A stretch of 64,000 bases of DNA from Thiosocius sp963753845 (GCA_963753845.1 CAVWEI010000006.1:124001-188000), one strand, 5' to 3'. Shown: positions 27,300 through 36,206, numbered from the stretch's first letter. Program-made: numbers and translations. Notes: generated by a model not told the origin, from the letters alone.

Positions 27300-27786
27300 G
27301 GTCTCACTCTCACGCGGGCGTTGCCCGGTTATGGCACACAAGCGCACAGTATTTCAAGCACGGGTGCCCGGGCGGCGGCGGGCCCGCGGGTGCCGGGTTG
27401 ATTTGCATTTTGGCGCAAACACTTCATAAACGTTTGTGCAGCACGGTTGCGTCGCCACCCGCCGACTTAAGCTGGTCGCTTTGACTCTCCTGGTGCGCAG
27501 AAGCCGCTTGACTTATGCACACATTGCTAGGCCGGGGAGAGGAGCTTTTAATTCCCGGATGTGGCGCAAATCAGAATCTCCCAAAATACTTCAAGTATCC
27601 GATTCATAAGGAGAAATCATGATTGCGCGATTTTTGGTCAATATGTCAGGGATCAAGCCGTGCCAAGGGCTGTGACGGAATCCCCACGATTATTCCACAA
27701 GGTTATCCACAGCCATTGTGAGGCACCGTTCGAGCGCCTCCTCTGACGGGGCTTTGCGGGTTGCCCCGGTCTGCTAGAGTGCCGCG
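27300..27786. other. Intergenic region upstream of priA with DnaA-box-like motifs
   Basis: About 490 bases with no long gene. Two sites fit the DnaA-box consensus TTATNCACA: TTATGCACA (27513-27521) and TTATCCACA (27703-27711). The centre is AT-richer than the surroundings and holds a short peptide ORF with a perfect ribosome binding site (separate entry). Also present is an inverted repeat around CAAAC...GTTTGTG at 27415-27440. Two boxes alone are not an origin, but may serve DnaA-dependent control of priA or the HNH gene. Confidence 0.55.
27619..27675 (+). CDS. Putative 18-residue leader/small peptide before priA
   Basis: ATG 27619 is preceded by AAGGAG (27608-27613) with five bases of spacing, an optimal ribosome site in otherwise non-coding DNA. 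It encodes 18 residues (Met-Ile-Ala-Arg-Phe start) and stops at TGA 27673. No homologue is recognised. It ends 112 bases before priA, so it could be a leader ORF. Chance occurrence of such a Shine-Dalgarno cannot be excluded. Confidence 0.35.
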   Translation: MIARFLVNMSGIKPCQGL

Positions 27787-29985
27787 ATGACTGCCCGCAT
27801 CGCCCGGGTCGCGGTGGCGACCCCGCTGTATTCCCTGTTTGATTATCTCATCCCGGCCGATGTCGATGTCGTCGCCGGCAGCCGCGTGCGCGTCCCTTTT
27901 GGACGCACGCGACCGATCGGCGTGGTCGTCATGGTGGTGGGGAACAGCGAATGCCCGGCCGGGAAGCTCAAACCGATCGAGGCCGTACTCGACCCGGGGC
28001 CGCTGCTTCAACAAGACGACCTGGATTTTCTGACCTGGGCAGCGGGCTACTATCACCACCCGCCTGGTGAGGTGGTGGTCGCCGCCCTGCCCCTGCGGCT
28101 GCGCAAGAACGGGTCGGCCCTGTCCCCGGGCGGACCGGCGTGGCGACTGACCCCGGCCGGCCGGGCTCAGCTCGAAACGCCCCCGAAACGCGCACCGCGT
28201 CAGGCCGAGTTGCTGGCCTGGCTGGGCGGGATGCCCGACGGCCAGGCATTGCAGGCCGAACTCGCGGAGGCCCTGCCCGGCAGTGCGGCGGCGATCCGCT
28301 CCCTGCGCGCCAAGGGCTGGCTGGAGGAGGCGACACTCGCGGCCCGGCCGGACGAGGTCATGGTCCAACCACAGGGGCTGCAGCTCAACCCTGAGCAGGC
28401 CACTGCACTTGAGTCCCTGGTCGCCGATATCGGCGGGTTTTCGGTCTCCCTGCTCGACGGTGTGACCGGCAGCGGCAAGACCGAGGTCTACCTGCAACTG
28501 GCCGCCGAGGTGCTGGCGCGCGGCAAGAGCGTGCTGGTACTGGTCCCCGAGATATCGCTCACGCCGCAGCTGCTACAACGGTTTCGCCGACGGTTGGGCG
28601 ACGGCGTGCGGGTGATGCATTCGGGGCTGACAGAGAAAGAGCGGGAGCAGACCTGGCATCGCCTGCGACTGGGGCTTTCGCGCGTGCTGCTGGGTACCCG
28701 TTCATGCATCTTTACCCCGATAGCCGGGTTGGGCCTGGTGTTGGTCGACGAGGAACACGATGCCTCGTTCACCCAGACCGAGGGATTCCGTTACTCCGCA
28801 CGTGATCTTGCGATCGTTCGTGCACAGCGTGCCGGCTGCCCGGTGGTCCTGGGTTCCGCGACGCCGTCGCTGGAGAGCCTGCGCAATGCCCAGACCGGAC
28901 GTTACCGGCACTTGCGCCTCGACCGGCGGGCGGGCGAGGCCCTGAGTCCGCGTGTCGACCTGCTGGATATCCGCGACCAGCCACTGCAGTCGGGCATGTC
29001 GCAGTTGCTGCTCGACCAGGTGGGGGCGACCCTGGCGCGTGGCGAGCAGGTGATCCTGTTCCTGAACCGACGCGGCTATGCGCCGGTCATGAGCTGTTTC
29101 AGCTGCGGCTGGCTGTCCGACTGTCCCCGCTGTGACGCACGCCAGACCCTGCACAGGTCCAGCGGGCTGCTGTGGTGCCATCACTGCGGGGCGCAACGCC
29201 GGGTGCCGCGCAACTGTCCCGAGTGCGGCGCCGAGGACCTGCATCCGCTTGGCCAGGGCACGGAACAGCTGGAGGGCTTCCTGGCCGGGCGTTTCCCCGA
29301 CTACCCGCTGATCCGCGTGGATCGCGATGCCACCGCGAAAAAGGGCAGCCTGGAAAAACTCCTGGACCGACTGCATGCCGCAGAGGCCGCGCTGCTGGTC
29401 GGGACCCAGATGCTGGCCAAGGGACACCATTTTCCCGGCGTCACCCTGGTCGGGGTCCTGGATGCCGACGGCGGTCTCTACAGTGCCGATTTCCGGGCCA
29501 CCGAACGCATGGCGCAGCTGCTGGTGCAGGTCGCGGGCAGGGCAGGGCGCGGCGACCGGCCCGGCCGGGTGCTGATCCAGACCCGGTATCCCGATCATCC
29601 ACTGCTGCAGACCCTGGTGCGCAAGGGCTACCGCGCCTTCGCCGAGCAGGCCCTGCGCGAGCGCGAGGCGGCATCGATGCCACCTTACAGTCACCAGGCC
29701 CTGCTGCGGGCGGATGCGACCCGCGGCGAATATGCGCAGGGCTTCCTGGAGCAGGTCGTGGCCTGGGCCAGGGGCCTGGGTATCGCCGGCGTCGATCTCT
29801 GGGGACCGGTGCCGGCACCCATGGCACGCCGCGCGGGTCGCCATCGTGTGCACCTGCTGATCCAGGCCGCCCGGCGCGAGGCACTGCACGCGCTGCTGGA
29901 CCGTCTGCCCGCCTGCGTGGCGGACCTGCCGGCCTCCAGGCGGGTGCGCTGGAGTGTCGACGTCGATCCCCTGGATCTCTACTGA
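27787..29985 (+). CDS. priA: Primosomal protein N' (replication restart helicase)
   Basis: 732 residues. N-terminal DNA-binding winged domain, then a helicase core: Walker A GVTGSGKTE, DEEH box (LVDEEHDASF), and a zinc-binding module with paired cysteines (CFSCGWLSDCPRCDA, CHHCG, CPECG). The C-terminus has QVAGRAGRGDRPG (motif VI). PriA recognises forked DNA at collapsed forks and loads DnaB via PriB/DnaT. Length and motifs are complete. Confidence 0.96.
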   Translation: MTARIARVAVATPLYSLFDYLIPADVDVVAGSRVRVPFGRTRPIGVVVMVVGNSECPAGKLKPIEAVLDPGPLLQQDDLDFLTWAAGYYHHPPGEVVVAALPLRLRKNGSALSPGGPAWRLTPAGRAQLETPPKRAPRQAELLAWLGGMPDGQALQAELAEALPGSAAAIRSLRAKGWLEEATLAARPDEVMVQPQGLQLNPEQATALESLVADIGGFSVSLLDGVTGSGKTEVYLQLAAEVLARGKSVLVLVPEISLTPQLLQRFRRRLGDGVRVMHSGLTEKEREQTWHRLRLGLSRVLLGTRSCIFTPIAGLGLVLVDEEHDASFTQTEGFRYSARDLAIVRAQRAGCPVVLGSATPSLESLRNAQTGRYRHLRLDRRAGEALSPRVDLLDIRDQPLQSGMSQLLLDQVGATLARGEQVILFLNRRGYAPVMSCFSCGWLSDCPRCDARQTLHRSSGLLWCHHCGAQRRVPRNCPECGAEDLHPLGQGTEQLEGFLAGRFPDYPLIRVDRDATAKKGSLEKLLDRLHAAEAALLVGTQMLAKGHHFPGVTLVGVLDADGGLYSADFRATERMAQLLVQVAGRAGRGDRPGRVLIQTRYPDHPLLQTLVRKGYRAFAEQALREREAASMPPYSHQALLRADATRGEYAQGFLEQVVAWARGLGIAGVDLWGPVPAPMARRAGRHRVHLLIQAARREALHALLDRLPACVADLPASRRVRWSVDVDPLDLY

Positions 29986-30135
29986 GCCCCGCCGATCGCC
30001 TGTCGCACGGTGTTCGCCACCGCGCGGGATCGCCGCCGGGGCACGAATAATGAGGCGCGGGATGCGCGCGCCATGCCACTTTCATGTCGGTTCCTGCTAT
30101 CCTTTCGCGCCCCGAATCCCCATCGATCTGACGCC

Positions 30136-31896
30136 ATGAAATCGCATATCGCCGACCTGGTCACCCAGGCCCTGGAACGGCTCGTCGCCGACAATATCCT
30201 GAATGCGGCGGACATCCCCCCGCCGGTGATCGAGCGCGCGCGTGATGCCGGCAACGGCGATTTCGCCACCAACGCCGCCATGGTCAACAGCAAGGCGGCC
30301 CGGATGCGCCCACGCGATCTGGCGGAGAAACTGGTCGCCGCGCTGCCGGCCTCCGAGTTCGTGGACGCGGTCGAGATCGCCGGTCCGGGCTTCATCAACT
30401 TCCGTCTTGCCGAGAATGCCCTGCACGCCCTGATCCCGGAGATCCTGCGACAGGGGCATCGCTATGGCCGTAGCAGGATCGGTGCCGGCAGGCGCGTGCA
30501 GGTCGAATTCGTCTCGGCAAATCCGACCGGGCCGCTGCACGTCGGGCATGGCCGCGGTGCGGCCTATGGCGCCGTGGTGGCGGACCTGCTGGAAGCGGTC
30601 GGTTACGAGGTGCACCGCGAGTACTACGTCAACGACGCCGGCCGCCAGATGGATATCCTTGCGACCTCGGTGTGGCTGCGTTATCTCGAACTGTGCGGCG
30701 AGGCACTGGATTTTCCGAGCAACGGCTACAAGGGTGATTACGTCTGGGATATCGCGGCCAGCCTGCACCGCGATCATGGCGATGCCTACCGGCACCCGGC
30801 GGCAGAGGTGTTTGAGGGCGTCGCCCTGGACGAGCCGGTGGGTGGCGACAAGGAGGTGCATATCGACGATCTGATCGGGCGCGCCAAGGCCCTGTTGGGC
30901 GACAACCGTTACCGCTTCGTGTTCGAACTCGGGCTGAACGTCATACTGGACGATATCCGTGATGACCTGAGCCTGTTCGGGGTCGACTACCAGGAGTGGT
31001 ACTCGGAGCGCTCGCTGAGTGAGTCGGGTGCGGTCAGCAAGGTGATCGACCGGTTGCGCGATGCCGGCTACCTTTACGAGAAATCCGGTGCCTGGTGGTT
31101 TCGTTCGACCGAATTCGGCGACGAAAAGGATCGCGTGGTGGTGCGCGAGAACGGCCAGATGACCTATTTCGCCTCCGATATCGCGTACCACATGGACAAG
31201 TTGGAGCGCGGCTTCGATCGCGTGATCGATGTCTGGGGCGCCGACCATCATGGCTACGTGCCGCGCGTAAAGGCCGCGATACAGGCGATGGGGGGTGACC
31301 CGTCCAGGCTGGATGTCCTGCTGGTGCAGTTCGCGATCCTGTACCGTGGCGGTGAGAAGGCGCAGATGTCGACCCGCTCCGGGGAGTTCATCACCCTGCG
31401 CGAATTGCGCAAGGAAGTTGGACGCGATGCAGCGCGCTTCTTCTACGTGATGCGCAAGTGTGAGCAGCACATGGACTTCGACCTGGATCTGGCAAAATCG
31501 CAATCCAGCGACAACCCCGTCTACTACGTCCAGTATGCCCATGCACGCATCCATGCGGTGCTGCGCCAGGCAGCACAGAAGCTGATCGAGGTCTCCCCGA
31601 GCGACGGCGTCACCCACCTGGACCTGCTGGTCGAGGGGCACGAGACGGGCTTGCTCAAGACCCTGTCGCGTTACCCCGAGGTGGTCGAGTCAGCGGCGTC
31701 CAACGAGGAGCCTCACCTGCTCACCCACTATCTGCGCGAACTGGCAAACGATTTCCACACCTATTACAACGCGCACCAGTTCCTGGTCGATGACGCGGCG
31801 CTGCGTGATGCACGCATCAAGCTGATTCTGGCGACCCGCGAGGTGCTTCGAAACGGTCTGAACCTGCTGGGTGTGTCGGCGCCCGAGCAGATGTAG
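30136..31896 (+). CDS. argS: Arginyl-tRNA synthetase
   Basis: 586 residues. Class I signature HVGHGRG (the HIGH motif) is near residue 135, and the KMSKS equivalent is QMSTRSG. The C-terminal anticodon-binding DALR domain starts YVQYAHARIHAVLRQA and ends NLLGVSAPEQM. ATG 30136 is chosen because family similarity begins there, although the frame is open from 30010. Catalyses Arg-tRNA formation. Next gene is the SPOR protein, in the priA-argS-SPOR order often seen in gammaproteobacteria. Confidence 0.97.
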   Translation: MKSHIADLVTQALERLVADNILNAADIPPPVIERARDAGNGDFATNAAMVNSKAARMRPRDLAEKLVAALPASEFVDAVEIAGPGFINFRLAENALHALIPEILRQGHRYGRSRIGAGRRVQVEFVSANPTGPLHVGHGRGAAYGAVVADLLEAVGYEVHREYYVNDAGRQMDILATSVWLRYLELCGEALDFPSNGYKGDYVWDIAASLHRDHGDAYRHPAAEVFEGVALDEPVGGDKEVHIDDLIGRAKALLGDNRYRFVFELGLNVILDDIRDDLSLFGVDYQEWYSERSLSESGAVSKVIDRLRDAGYLYEKSGAWWFRSTEFGDEKDRVVVRENGQMTYFASDIAYHMDKLERGFDRVIDVWGADHHGYVPRVKAAIQAMGGDPSRLDVLLVQFAILYRGGEKAQMSTRSGEFITLRELRKEVGRDAARFFYVMRKCEQHMDFDLDLAKSQSSDNPVYYVQYAHARIHAVLRQAAQKLIEVSPSDGVTHLDLLVEGHETGLLKTLSRYPEVVESAASNEEPHLLTHYLRELANDFHTYYNAHQFLVDDAALRDARIKLILATREVLRNGLNLLGVSAPEQM

Positions 31897-32028
31897 CCCA
31901 GGGCCGCCGCGCTCGACCGGCATAACGGTCTTGGAAGCGGTCGCAACCGGACCGCCGATCGGGCTAGAATCGCCCACCACATCATTGTGTGCCGCAGTAT
32001 CTTCGCCGTACCACAGGCAGTAGCAGTC

Positions 32029-32607
32029 GTGTCTCGAGATTACAAAAACCGCGCCCTTAAAAAACCGCCGAAGAAACCGATTCCCGGCTGGTTATGGCTG
32101 TTTACGGGGCTGTTGCTGGGCGGTTTCATCGTTGGCCTGATGTGGCTCAGGATACCGGCACCCGATGTCACCGGGGACTGGGTGGGCGCCAAACCGGACC
32201 GTCCGCCGCAGGGAAAGCAGGAGCCGGCTCGCAAGGTCGAGGTGCCTCCCGCCCCAAAACCACGCTTCGATTTCTATAACATGCTGCCGAAGATGGAAGT
32301 GGTGGTACCCGATGACGAGCTCGACCAGAAACCGGCCACTGCATCGAGCGGCGCTGCCGCAGTGCCCGCGACCTACCTGGTGCAGGTGGGCTCGTTTCAA
32401 AAGGCGGCGGATGCCGACCGTCTGAAGGCACAACTCGCCCTTCTGGGTTTCGAAGCCAGGGTGGTGAGTGCCCGGATCAGCGCACAGGATGTCCGATACC
32501 GCGTGCGCTCCGGCCCCTATCACGGCAAGCAGGCCCTCAACGAGGCGCGCAAACGCCTGGCCGACAACGGCATCAAGGGCATCGTGATCCGGGTGGACGC
32601 GAACTGA
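32029..32607 (+). CDS. SPOR-domain membrane protein, FtsN-like
   Basis: 192 residues from GTG 32029: short basic cytosolic tail (SRDYKNRALKKPPKKP), one transmembrane helix (about 19-38), a Pro/Lys-rich linker, and a C-terminal SPOR domain (YLVQVGSFQKAADADRLKAQLALLGFEARV...YRVRSGPYHGKQALNEARKRL). SPOR domains bind denuded glycan at division sites; this argS-linked gene is the usual location of an FtsN-type protein. The essential E-domain cannot be identified, so the FtsN name is tentative. Confidence 0.83.
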   Translation: MSRDYKNRALKKPPKKPIPGWLWLFTGLLLGGFIVGLMWLRIPAPDVTGDWVGAKPDRPPQGKQEPARKVEVPPAPKPRFDFYNMLPKMEVVVPDDELDQKPATASSGAAAVPATYLVQVGSFQKAADADRLKAQLALLGFEARVVSARISAQDVRYRVRSGPYHGKQALNEARKRLADNGIKGIVIRVDAN

Positions 32608-32616
32608 CGCCGGTCG

Positions 32617-33411
32617 TCAGTTTCCGATGCCGGGCGGGCCTGCCGTGGCCGCCAACCAGGCACGGATCTCGGCCACGAGGGCCGCTTCCTGACGGTGGAA
32701 GCCGGCCGTCGATCCGGGCACCGTCCGCTGGCGGTAGCCTTCATTGCCGCCCTTTCCCGCCGCGGCCCTGCGCGTTGCCGCCGTTGCGACAACAGCGGTG
32801 CGATCGCGTTCGGCATGGATATCGAGGATCGGCAGTATCAGTTTTTCCAGGGCCGCCAGCGCCGCGGTGTCGCCGGGTTCGATCGCGGTGCTCACCAGGA
32901 CCATGGCCTGCAGTTCGCCAGGGGGCACCGCGGACGCGATCTCCAGCGCGATGGAACCGGTGTCGCCCATGGCGATCACCACCCGGGTCGTTTGTCCGCG
33001 GCCTGTCAGCCAGTCCAACCCGGCCTGCAGGCGCGCCTGGATCACCGACTGCCTGGAGCGCCAGTCGCTTGCTTTCTCACTGCGATGCGCGGCCGGCAGC
33101 TCCAATGCCAGGGTGTCCCAGCCTGACCTGGCCAGGCCGAGACGCAACGGACGGATCACCTCGTAACTGTCGGCGCTGCTGCCCTGGTCGTGCAGCAGCA
33201 CAATCCCGCCGCGGCCCTCGCCGCGCTGGTGGCGGAGGTGTATCGCCGTGAAGGGGCCATCCTCGAGCTCGAGCTGGATGACCTCACCCTGGATTTCTGT
33301 GGCCTGGTTCGCCCCCGCTTCCAGGGCCTGGCCCGCAGCGGGCTCGCCAAGGATGGACGCGGGCAGCGTGCAAAGGCTGAGAAATACAACGGTGAGGAGA
33401 TGTCGGATCAT
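32617..33411 (-). CDS. DUF3530 family secreted alpha/beta-hydrolase-like protein
   Basis: 264 residues from ATG 33411 with a clear signal peptide (hydrophobic 4-18, cleavage near Gly-Glu-Pro). The folded part has the strand-turn phrase GGIVLLHDQGSSADSYEVIRPLRLGLARSGWDTLALELP and VVIAMGDTGSIALEIAS, which takes the position of the nucleophile elbow but with Asp-Thr instead of Ser. The catalytic serine therefore appears replaced (Gly-Asp-Thr-Gly), which is typical of DUF3530. Function unknown. Confidence 0.78.
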   Translation of the reverse strand: MIRHLLTVVFLSLCTLPASILGEPAAGQALEAGANQATEIQGEVIQLELEDGPFTAIHLRHQRGEGRGGIVLLHDQGSSADSYEVIRPLRLGLARSGWDTLALELPAAHRSEKASDWRSRQSVIQARLQAGLDWLTGRGQTTRVVIAMGDTGSIALEIASAVPPGELQAMVLVSTAIEPGDTAALAALEKLILPILDIHAERDRTAVVATAATRRAAAGKGGNEGYRQRTVPGSTAGFHRQEAALVAEIRAWLAATAGPPGIGN

Positions 33412-33531
33412 GAGGCTGCCGCTGCAAAGGCGGACGCTTTCCGGTAAAATTGCCCGCTCGAATTTTTGGGCCCGGTTCACCGGGGCCCTCTGGGAATCTT
33501 AACGCCGGATCACCGGCCAGGGAGCCACAAC

Positions 33532-34221
33532 ATGGCAGATTACGCGATCGCACCATCCATTCTTTCAGCAGATTTTGCCAGGTTGGGCGAAGAATGCGAC
33601 AAGGTGCTTGCCGCCGGCGCGGACTTCATCCATTTCGACGTCATGGACAACCACTATGTGCCCAATCTCACGATTGGACCTCTGGTCTGCGACGCCCTGC
33701 GTAAGCACGGCATCACCGCCCCGATAGACGTCCACCTCATGGTCAGCCCGGTCGACCGCATCGTTGGTGATTTTGCCGCAGCGGGTGCGACCTATATCAC
33801 CTTCCACCCGGAGGCCTCGGACCATATCGACCGCACCCTGCAGCTGATCCAGGGCGAGGGCTGCAAGGCCGGGCTGGTGTTCAATCCCGCCACCCCGCTG
33901 TCACATCTCGATTACGTCATGGACAGGATCGACATGATCCTGCTGATGTCCGTGAACCCGGGCTTCGGTGGCCAGAGTTTCATCCCTTCGGCGCTCGACA
34001 AGCTCAAGCAGGCGAGAAAGATCATCGAAGCCTCGGGCCGTGACATCCGGCTCGAGATCGATGGCGGCGTCAAGGTCGACAACATCGCCGAGATCGCCGC
34101 AGCCGGTGCCGATACCTTCGTTTCCGGTTCGGGCATCTTCAGTGGGGCCAAGGATTCCGACCCCAACCGCTACGACAGCATCATCGCGAAGATGCGCGCG
34201 GAGCTTGCCAAGGCGGGTTGA
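33532..34221 (+). CDS. rpe: Ribulose-phosphate 3-epimerase
   Basis: 229 residues, a TIM barrel with SILSADFARLGEE, the metal-binding HFDVMDNHYVPNLTIGP, DVHLMV, VNPGFGGQ and the terminal EIDGGVKVDN. Interconverts ribulose-5-P and xylulose-5-P in the pentose phosphate and Calvin pathways. In Pseudomonas rpe precedes gph and trpE. Here the same order holds but a GxxExxY gene with repeat ends lies between rpe and gph. Confidence 0.95.
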   Translation: MADYAIAPSILSADFARLGEECDKVLAAGADFIHFDVMDNHYVPNLTIGPLVCDALRKHGITAPIDVHLMVSPVDRIVGDFAAAGATYITFHPEASDHIDRTLQLIQGEGCKAGLVFNPATPLSHLDYVMDRIDMILLMSVNPGFGGQSFIPSALDKLKQARKIIEASGRDIRLEIDGGVKVDNIAEIAAAGADTFVSGSGIFSGAKDSDPNRYDSIIAKMRAELAKAG

Positions 34222-34240
34222 TAGAAACCCCTTGAGAGGT

Positions 34241-34706
34241 GGGGACGCAGAGTACACAGAGGGGCGCAGAGTCCACGGAGGATTCTCATGGAAGAGAATC
34301 AGATCACCCAAGAGATCATCGGAGCCGCCATCGAGGTTCACCGAATTCTCGGGCCAGGGCTGCTGGAAACGACATACCAGCATTGCCTGGCACACGAGCT
34401 TGGCTTGCGCTCGATACCGTTTCGACGCGAAATGCCTGTTGGTCTGAAGTACAAAGGCCTGAGTATCGGTGAGGCGTATCGCGTTGATTTGTTGGTAGCT
34501 GAGCGAATTGTCGTAGAGCTTAAAGCGGTCGAAAAGGTGATGCCTGTTCATCGCGCGCAACTGCTGACTTATTTGAAGTGGTCGGGCATACGGCTGGGAC
34601 TGATGATCAACTTCAACGTTCCACTCTTGAAGGCAGGAATCCTTCGCATGATCAATGACCCTTAAGTCTCTGCGTTCTCCGTGCTCCTCTGTGAACTCTG
34701 CGTGCT
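34241..34706. mobile_element. GxxExxY cassette with CGCAGAG-type repeat ends
   Basis: The GxxExxY gene is bracketed by imperfect inverted arms made of repeated CGCAGAG / CTCTGCG words: left arm 34241-34281 and right arm 34665-34706 (reads CTCTGCGTTCTCCGTGCTCC and onward). The arms lie at the end of rpe and the start of gph. The same arm words recur 5 kb away without a coding body (39813-39971). This pattern suggests a small repeat family that carried or captured the gene. No transposase is present. Confidence 0.65.
34288..34665 (+). CDS. GxxExxY family protein (PD-(D/E)XK nuclease-like)
   Basis: 125 residues. Diagnostic phrases: IGAAIEVHRILGPGLLETTYQHCL (the GxxExxY signature variant GLLETTY), then YRVDLLVAERIVVELKAVEKV with the Asp...Glu-x-Lys arrangement of PD-(D/E)XK folds, and a final LGLMINFNVPLLKAGILRMIN. 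The family is widespread, repeat-associated and of unknown function. The gene is shorter in GC content than its neighbours and flanked by repeat arms, consistent with recent arrival. Confidence 0.87.
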   Translation: MEENQITQEIIGAAIEVHRILGPGLLETTYQHCLAHELGLRSIPFRREMPVGLKYKGLSIGEAYRVDLLVAERIVVELKAVEKVMPVHRAQLLTYLKWSGIRLGLMINFNVPLLKAGILRMINDP

Positions 34707-34707
34707 T

Positions 34708-35388
34708 ATGGAAACCGAGATAGTGTTGAAGATACCGAAAATGATCCTGATCGACGTCGACGGCACCCTTGTCGACAGTGTTCCGGACCTTGCCTACTGC
34801 GTGGACGAGATGATGCGCCGGCTCGGGCGTCCCGTGCATGGCGAGGACAAGGTGCGCAACTGGGTGGGCAATGGCGTGGAGCGCCTGGTGCGCCGTGCCC
34901 TGGTGGGTCAGCTGGAGGGGGAGCCCAGCGACGAGGATTTCGCCCGGGCCTATCCGATGTTCCTCGAACTGTACGCCGAAAACACCTCGCAGCGTTCCTG
35001 CCTGTACCCCGGTGTGCGTGAGGGTCTGGACTACATGAAGTCCCGCGGTTACCTGCTCGGCTGTGTCACCAACAAGGCCTCGCAGTTCACCATCCCGCTG
35101 CTGAAGGATCTGGGGATCCACGACGAGTTCGGTATCGTGGTCTCGGGTGACACCCTGACGGTGAAGAAGCCGGATCCGCAGCCTTTGCTGCATGCCGCGG
35201 CGCACTTCGGGGTGGAGCCGGCCGAATCCATGATGCTGGGTGACTCGAAAAGCGACGTGACCGCAGCGCGCGCGGCGGGCTTTCAGATCGTCTGCATGAG
35301 CTACGGATACAACCATGGCGAGGACATTCGCAACTATGCGCCCGATGCAGTCATCGACTCGATGGCCGAGTTGGCCGCGTTGATCTGA
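34708..35388 (+). CDS. gph: Phosphoglycolate phosphatase
   Basis: 226 residues from ATG 34708, or 215 from ATG 34741. HAD phosphatase with nucleophile motif DVDGTLVDS, a cap region, VTNKASQFTIPLL (motif II Thr), KPDPQPLLHA (motif III Lys) and MLGDSKSDVTAARAAG (motif IV). Dephosphorylates 2-phosphoglycolate, which forms during DNA repair and, in autotrophs, by Rubisco oxygenation. Neither start has a good ribosome site, possibly because the upstream leader was replaced by the repeat element. Confidence 0.9.
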   Translation: METEIVLKIPKMILIDVDGTLVDSVPDLAYCVDEMMRRLGRPVHGEDKVRNWVGNGVERLVRRALVGQLEGEPSDEDFARAYPMFLELYAENTSQRSCLYPGVREGLDYMKSRGYLLGCVTNKASQFTIPLLKDLGIHDEFGIVVSGDTLTVKKPDPQPLLHAAAHFGVEPAESMMLGDSKSDVTAARAAGFQIVCMSYGYNHGEDIRNYAPDAVIDSMAELAALI

Positions 35389-35418
35389 GTCGTGTTTCTG
35401 GCGTTTGGCCGGGGACGA

Positions 35419-35448
35419 AAAAACCCCGCACCGAGGTGCGGGGTTTTT
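35419..35448. terminator. Bidirectional terminator between gph and the sulfur-globule-like gene
   Basis: A 14-bp perfect stem (AAAAACCCCGCACC / GGTGCGGGGTTTTT) with a two-base GA loop. The A-run on one side and T-run on the other make it a rho-independent terminator for both the plus-strand gph and the minus-strand gene. Confidence 0.9.
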
Positions 35449-35490
35449 AGTGACCGCGCTGGCGGTCGGTAACTACACCCGAAGGCGCAA

Positions 35491-35847
35491 TTACTCGGCG
35501 GCTTCGGCCTGCGGTGCAACCGGAGCGACCGGTGCAACAGGAGCCGGCGGAGCGTAGCCATAAGGGGCGTAGCCGTAGCCAGGAGCCGAGTAGTTGTAGC
35601 CGTTGCCGCGACCGTCGCCGTAGCCATAGCCGTTTCCGTAGCCGCGCATGTTGGTGTTGCCGCGACCCGAGAAGCTCATGCTGAAGGTGCCTTCGCCGGA
35701 AGCGTCGCCGGTACCGTCCATGACGCCGTTGCTGTAGCCGTTGCCGTAACCGTAGCCATTGTTATAGTCGTTGTTGTAACCGTTACCCCACCATGCGGAA
35801 GCCTGGGCAGAAGCGATGACGGCAACGATAGCGATGATCTTTTTCAT
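35491..35847 (-). CDS. Sulfur globule protein-like Gly/Tyr/Asn-rich secreted protein
   Basis: 118 residues. Signal peptide (MKKIIAIVAVIASAQASA, cleavage before WWGNG), then a low-complexity domain of Gly-Tyr-Asn repeats (GYNNDYNNGYGYGNGYSNG, GYGNGYGYGDG) and a terminal APVAPVAPVAP tail. Sulfur globule proteins of Allochromatium vinosum have the same build: signal peptide, AWW start, Gly/Tyr/Asn repeats. They form the proteinaceous coat of intracytoplasmic or periplasmic sulfur globules. SD GGAGAT and a near-consensus promoter lie upstream. Homology beyond composition needs alignment, so I name it 'like'. Confidence 0.75.
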   Translation of the reverse strand: MKKIIAIVAVIASAQASAWWGNGYNNDYNNGYGYGNGYSNGVMDGTGDASGEGTFSMSFSGRGNTNMRGYGNGYGYGDGRGNGYNYSAPGYGYAPYGYAPPAPVAPVAPVAPQAEAAE

Positions 35848-36206
35848 GAAAGTAATCTCCAAGTTTTTTGGTGAGCATGTGCTCGTTAACAAATTCTGTT
35901 GCCGCTCTGGTCTGCGGCCGGCGCTGGTTTCAGTGCGCCGATGAGGGACAAGTATATAAGCAAATACTAAAATGTCAATATTCTTTTTCCCTCTGCCGTC
36001 GGATCGCCGGGCCCAGGCCGGGTAAATCCTTGGGAAGGTCTTGGCGATAAAGGCATTTATGGTTATGGTTGACGCACTGAACAGTCCCTGCCCGATGTCC
36101 GGCCAATGAACGAGCTCACACACAACAAGATGGTTCTGCCCGATACGCGATGGCGCAGCTGAGCGTCCCGTTTGGTGTCGCAGCGTCTTTTTGTGTGGAG
36201 TGAAAA
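35848..36206. other. Intergenic region between the sulfur-globule-like gene and trpE
   Basis: 359 bases with no gene. The half near 35848-35990 is the promoter and leader of the minus-strand gene and is markedly AT-rich. The half near 36060-36206 carries the trpE leader with ribosome site TGGAGTGA before ATG 36207. I see no Trp-codon leader peptide or attenuator hairpin of the enteric kind. Confidence 0.55.
35951..35978 (-). promoter_or_regulatory. Strong sigma-70 promoter of the sulfur-globule-like gene
   Basis: On the minus strand: TTGACA (35973-35978), a 16-base spacer, then TATACT (35951-35956). The -35 is consensus and the -10 differs by one base. The inferred start near 35944 leaves a leader of about 97 bases before ATG 35847. 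A promoter this good fits an abundant structural protein. Confidence 0.83.

Noticed and set aside
27300..27786. Chromosomal origin of replication
   Set aside because: Only two good DnaA boxes and no dnaA, mnmG or AT-rich 13-mer array nearby; too weak for oriC.
30097..31641. 514-residue open frame antisense to argS
   Set aside because: Lies wholly opposite a well-supported synthetase; composition is that of a GC-rich antisense shadow with no motifs.
33901..35316. 471-residue open frame antisense to rpe, the GxxExxY gene and gph
   Set aside because: Spans three supported genes on the other strand and has no recognisable domain.
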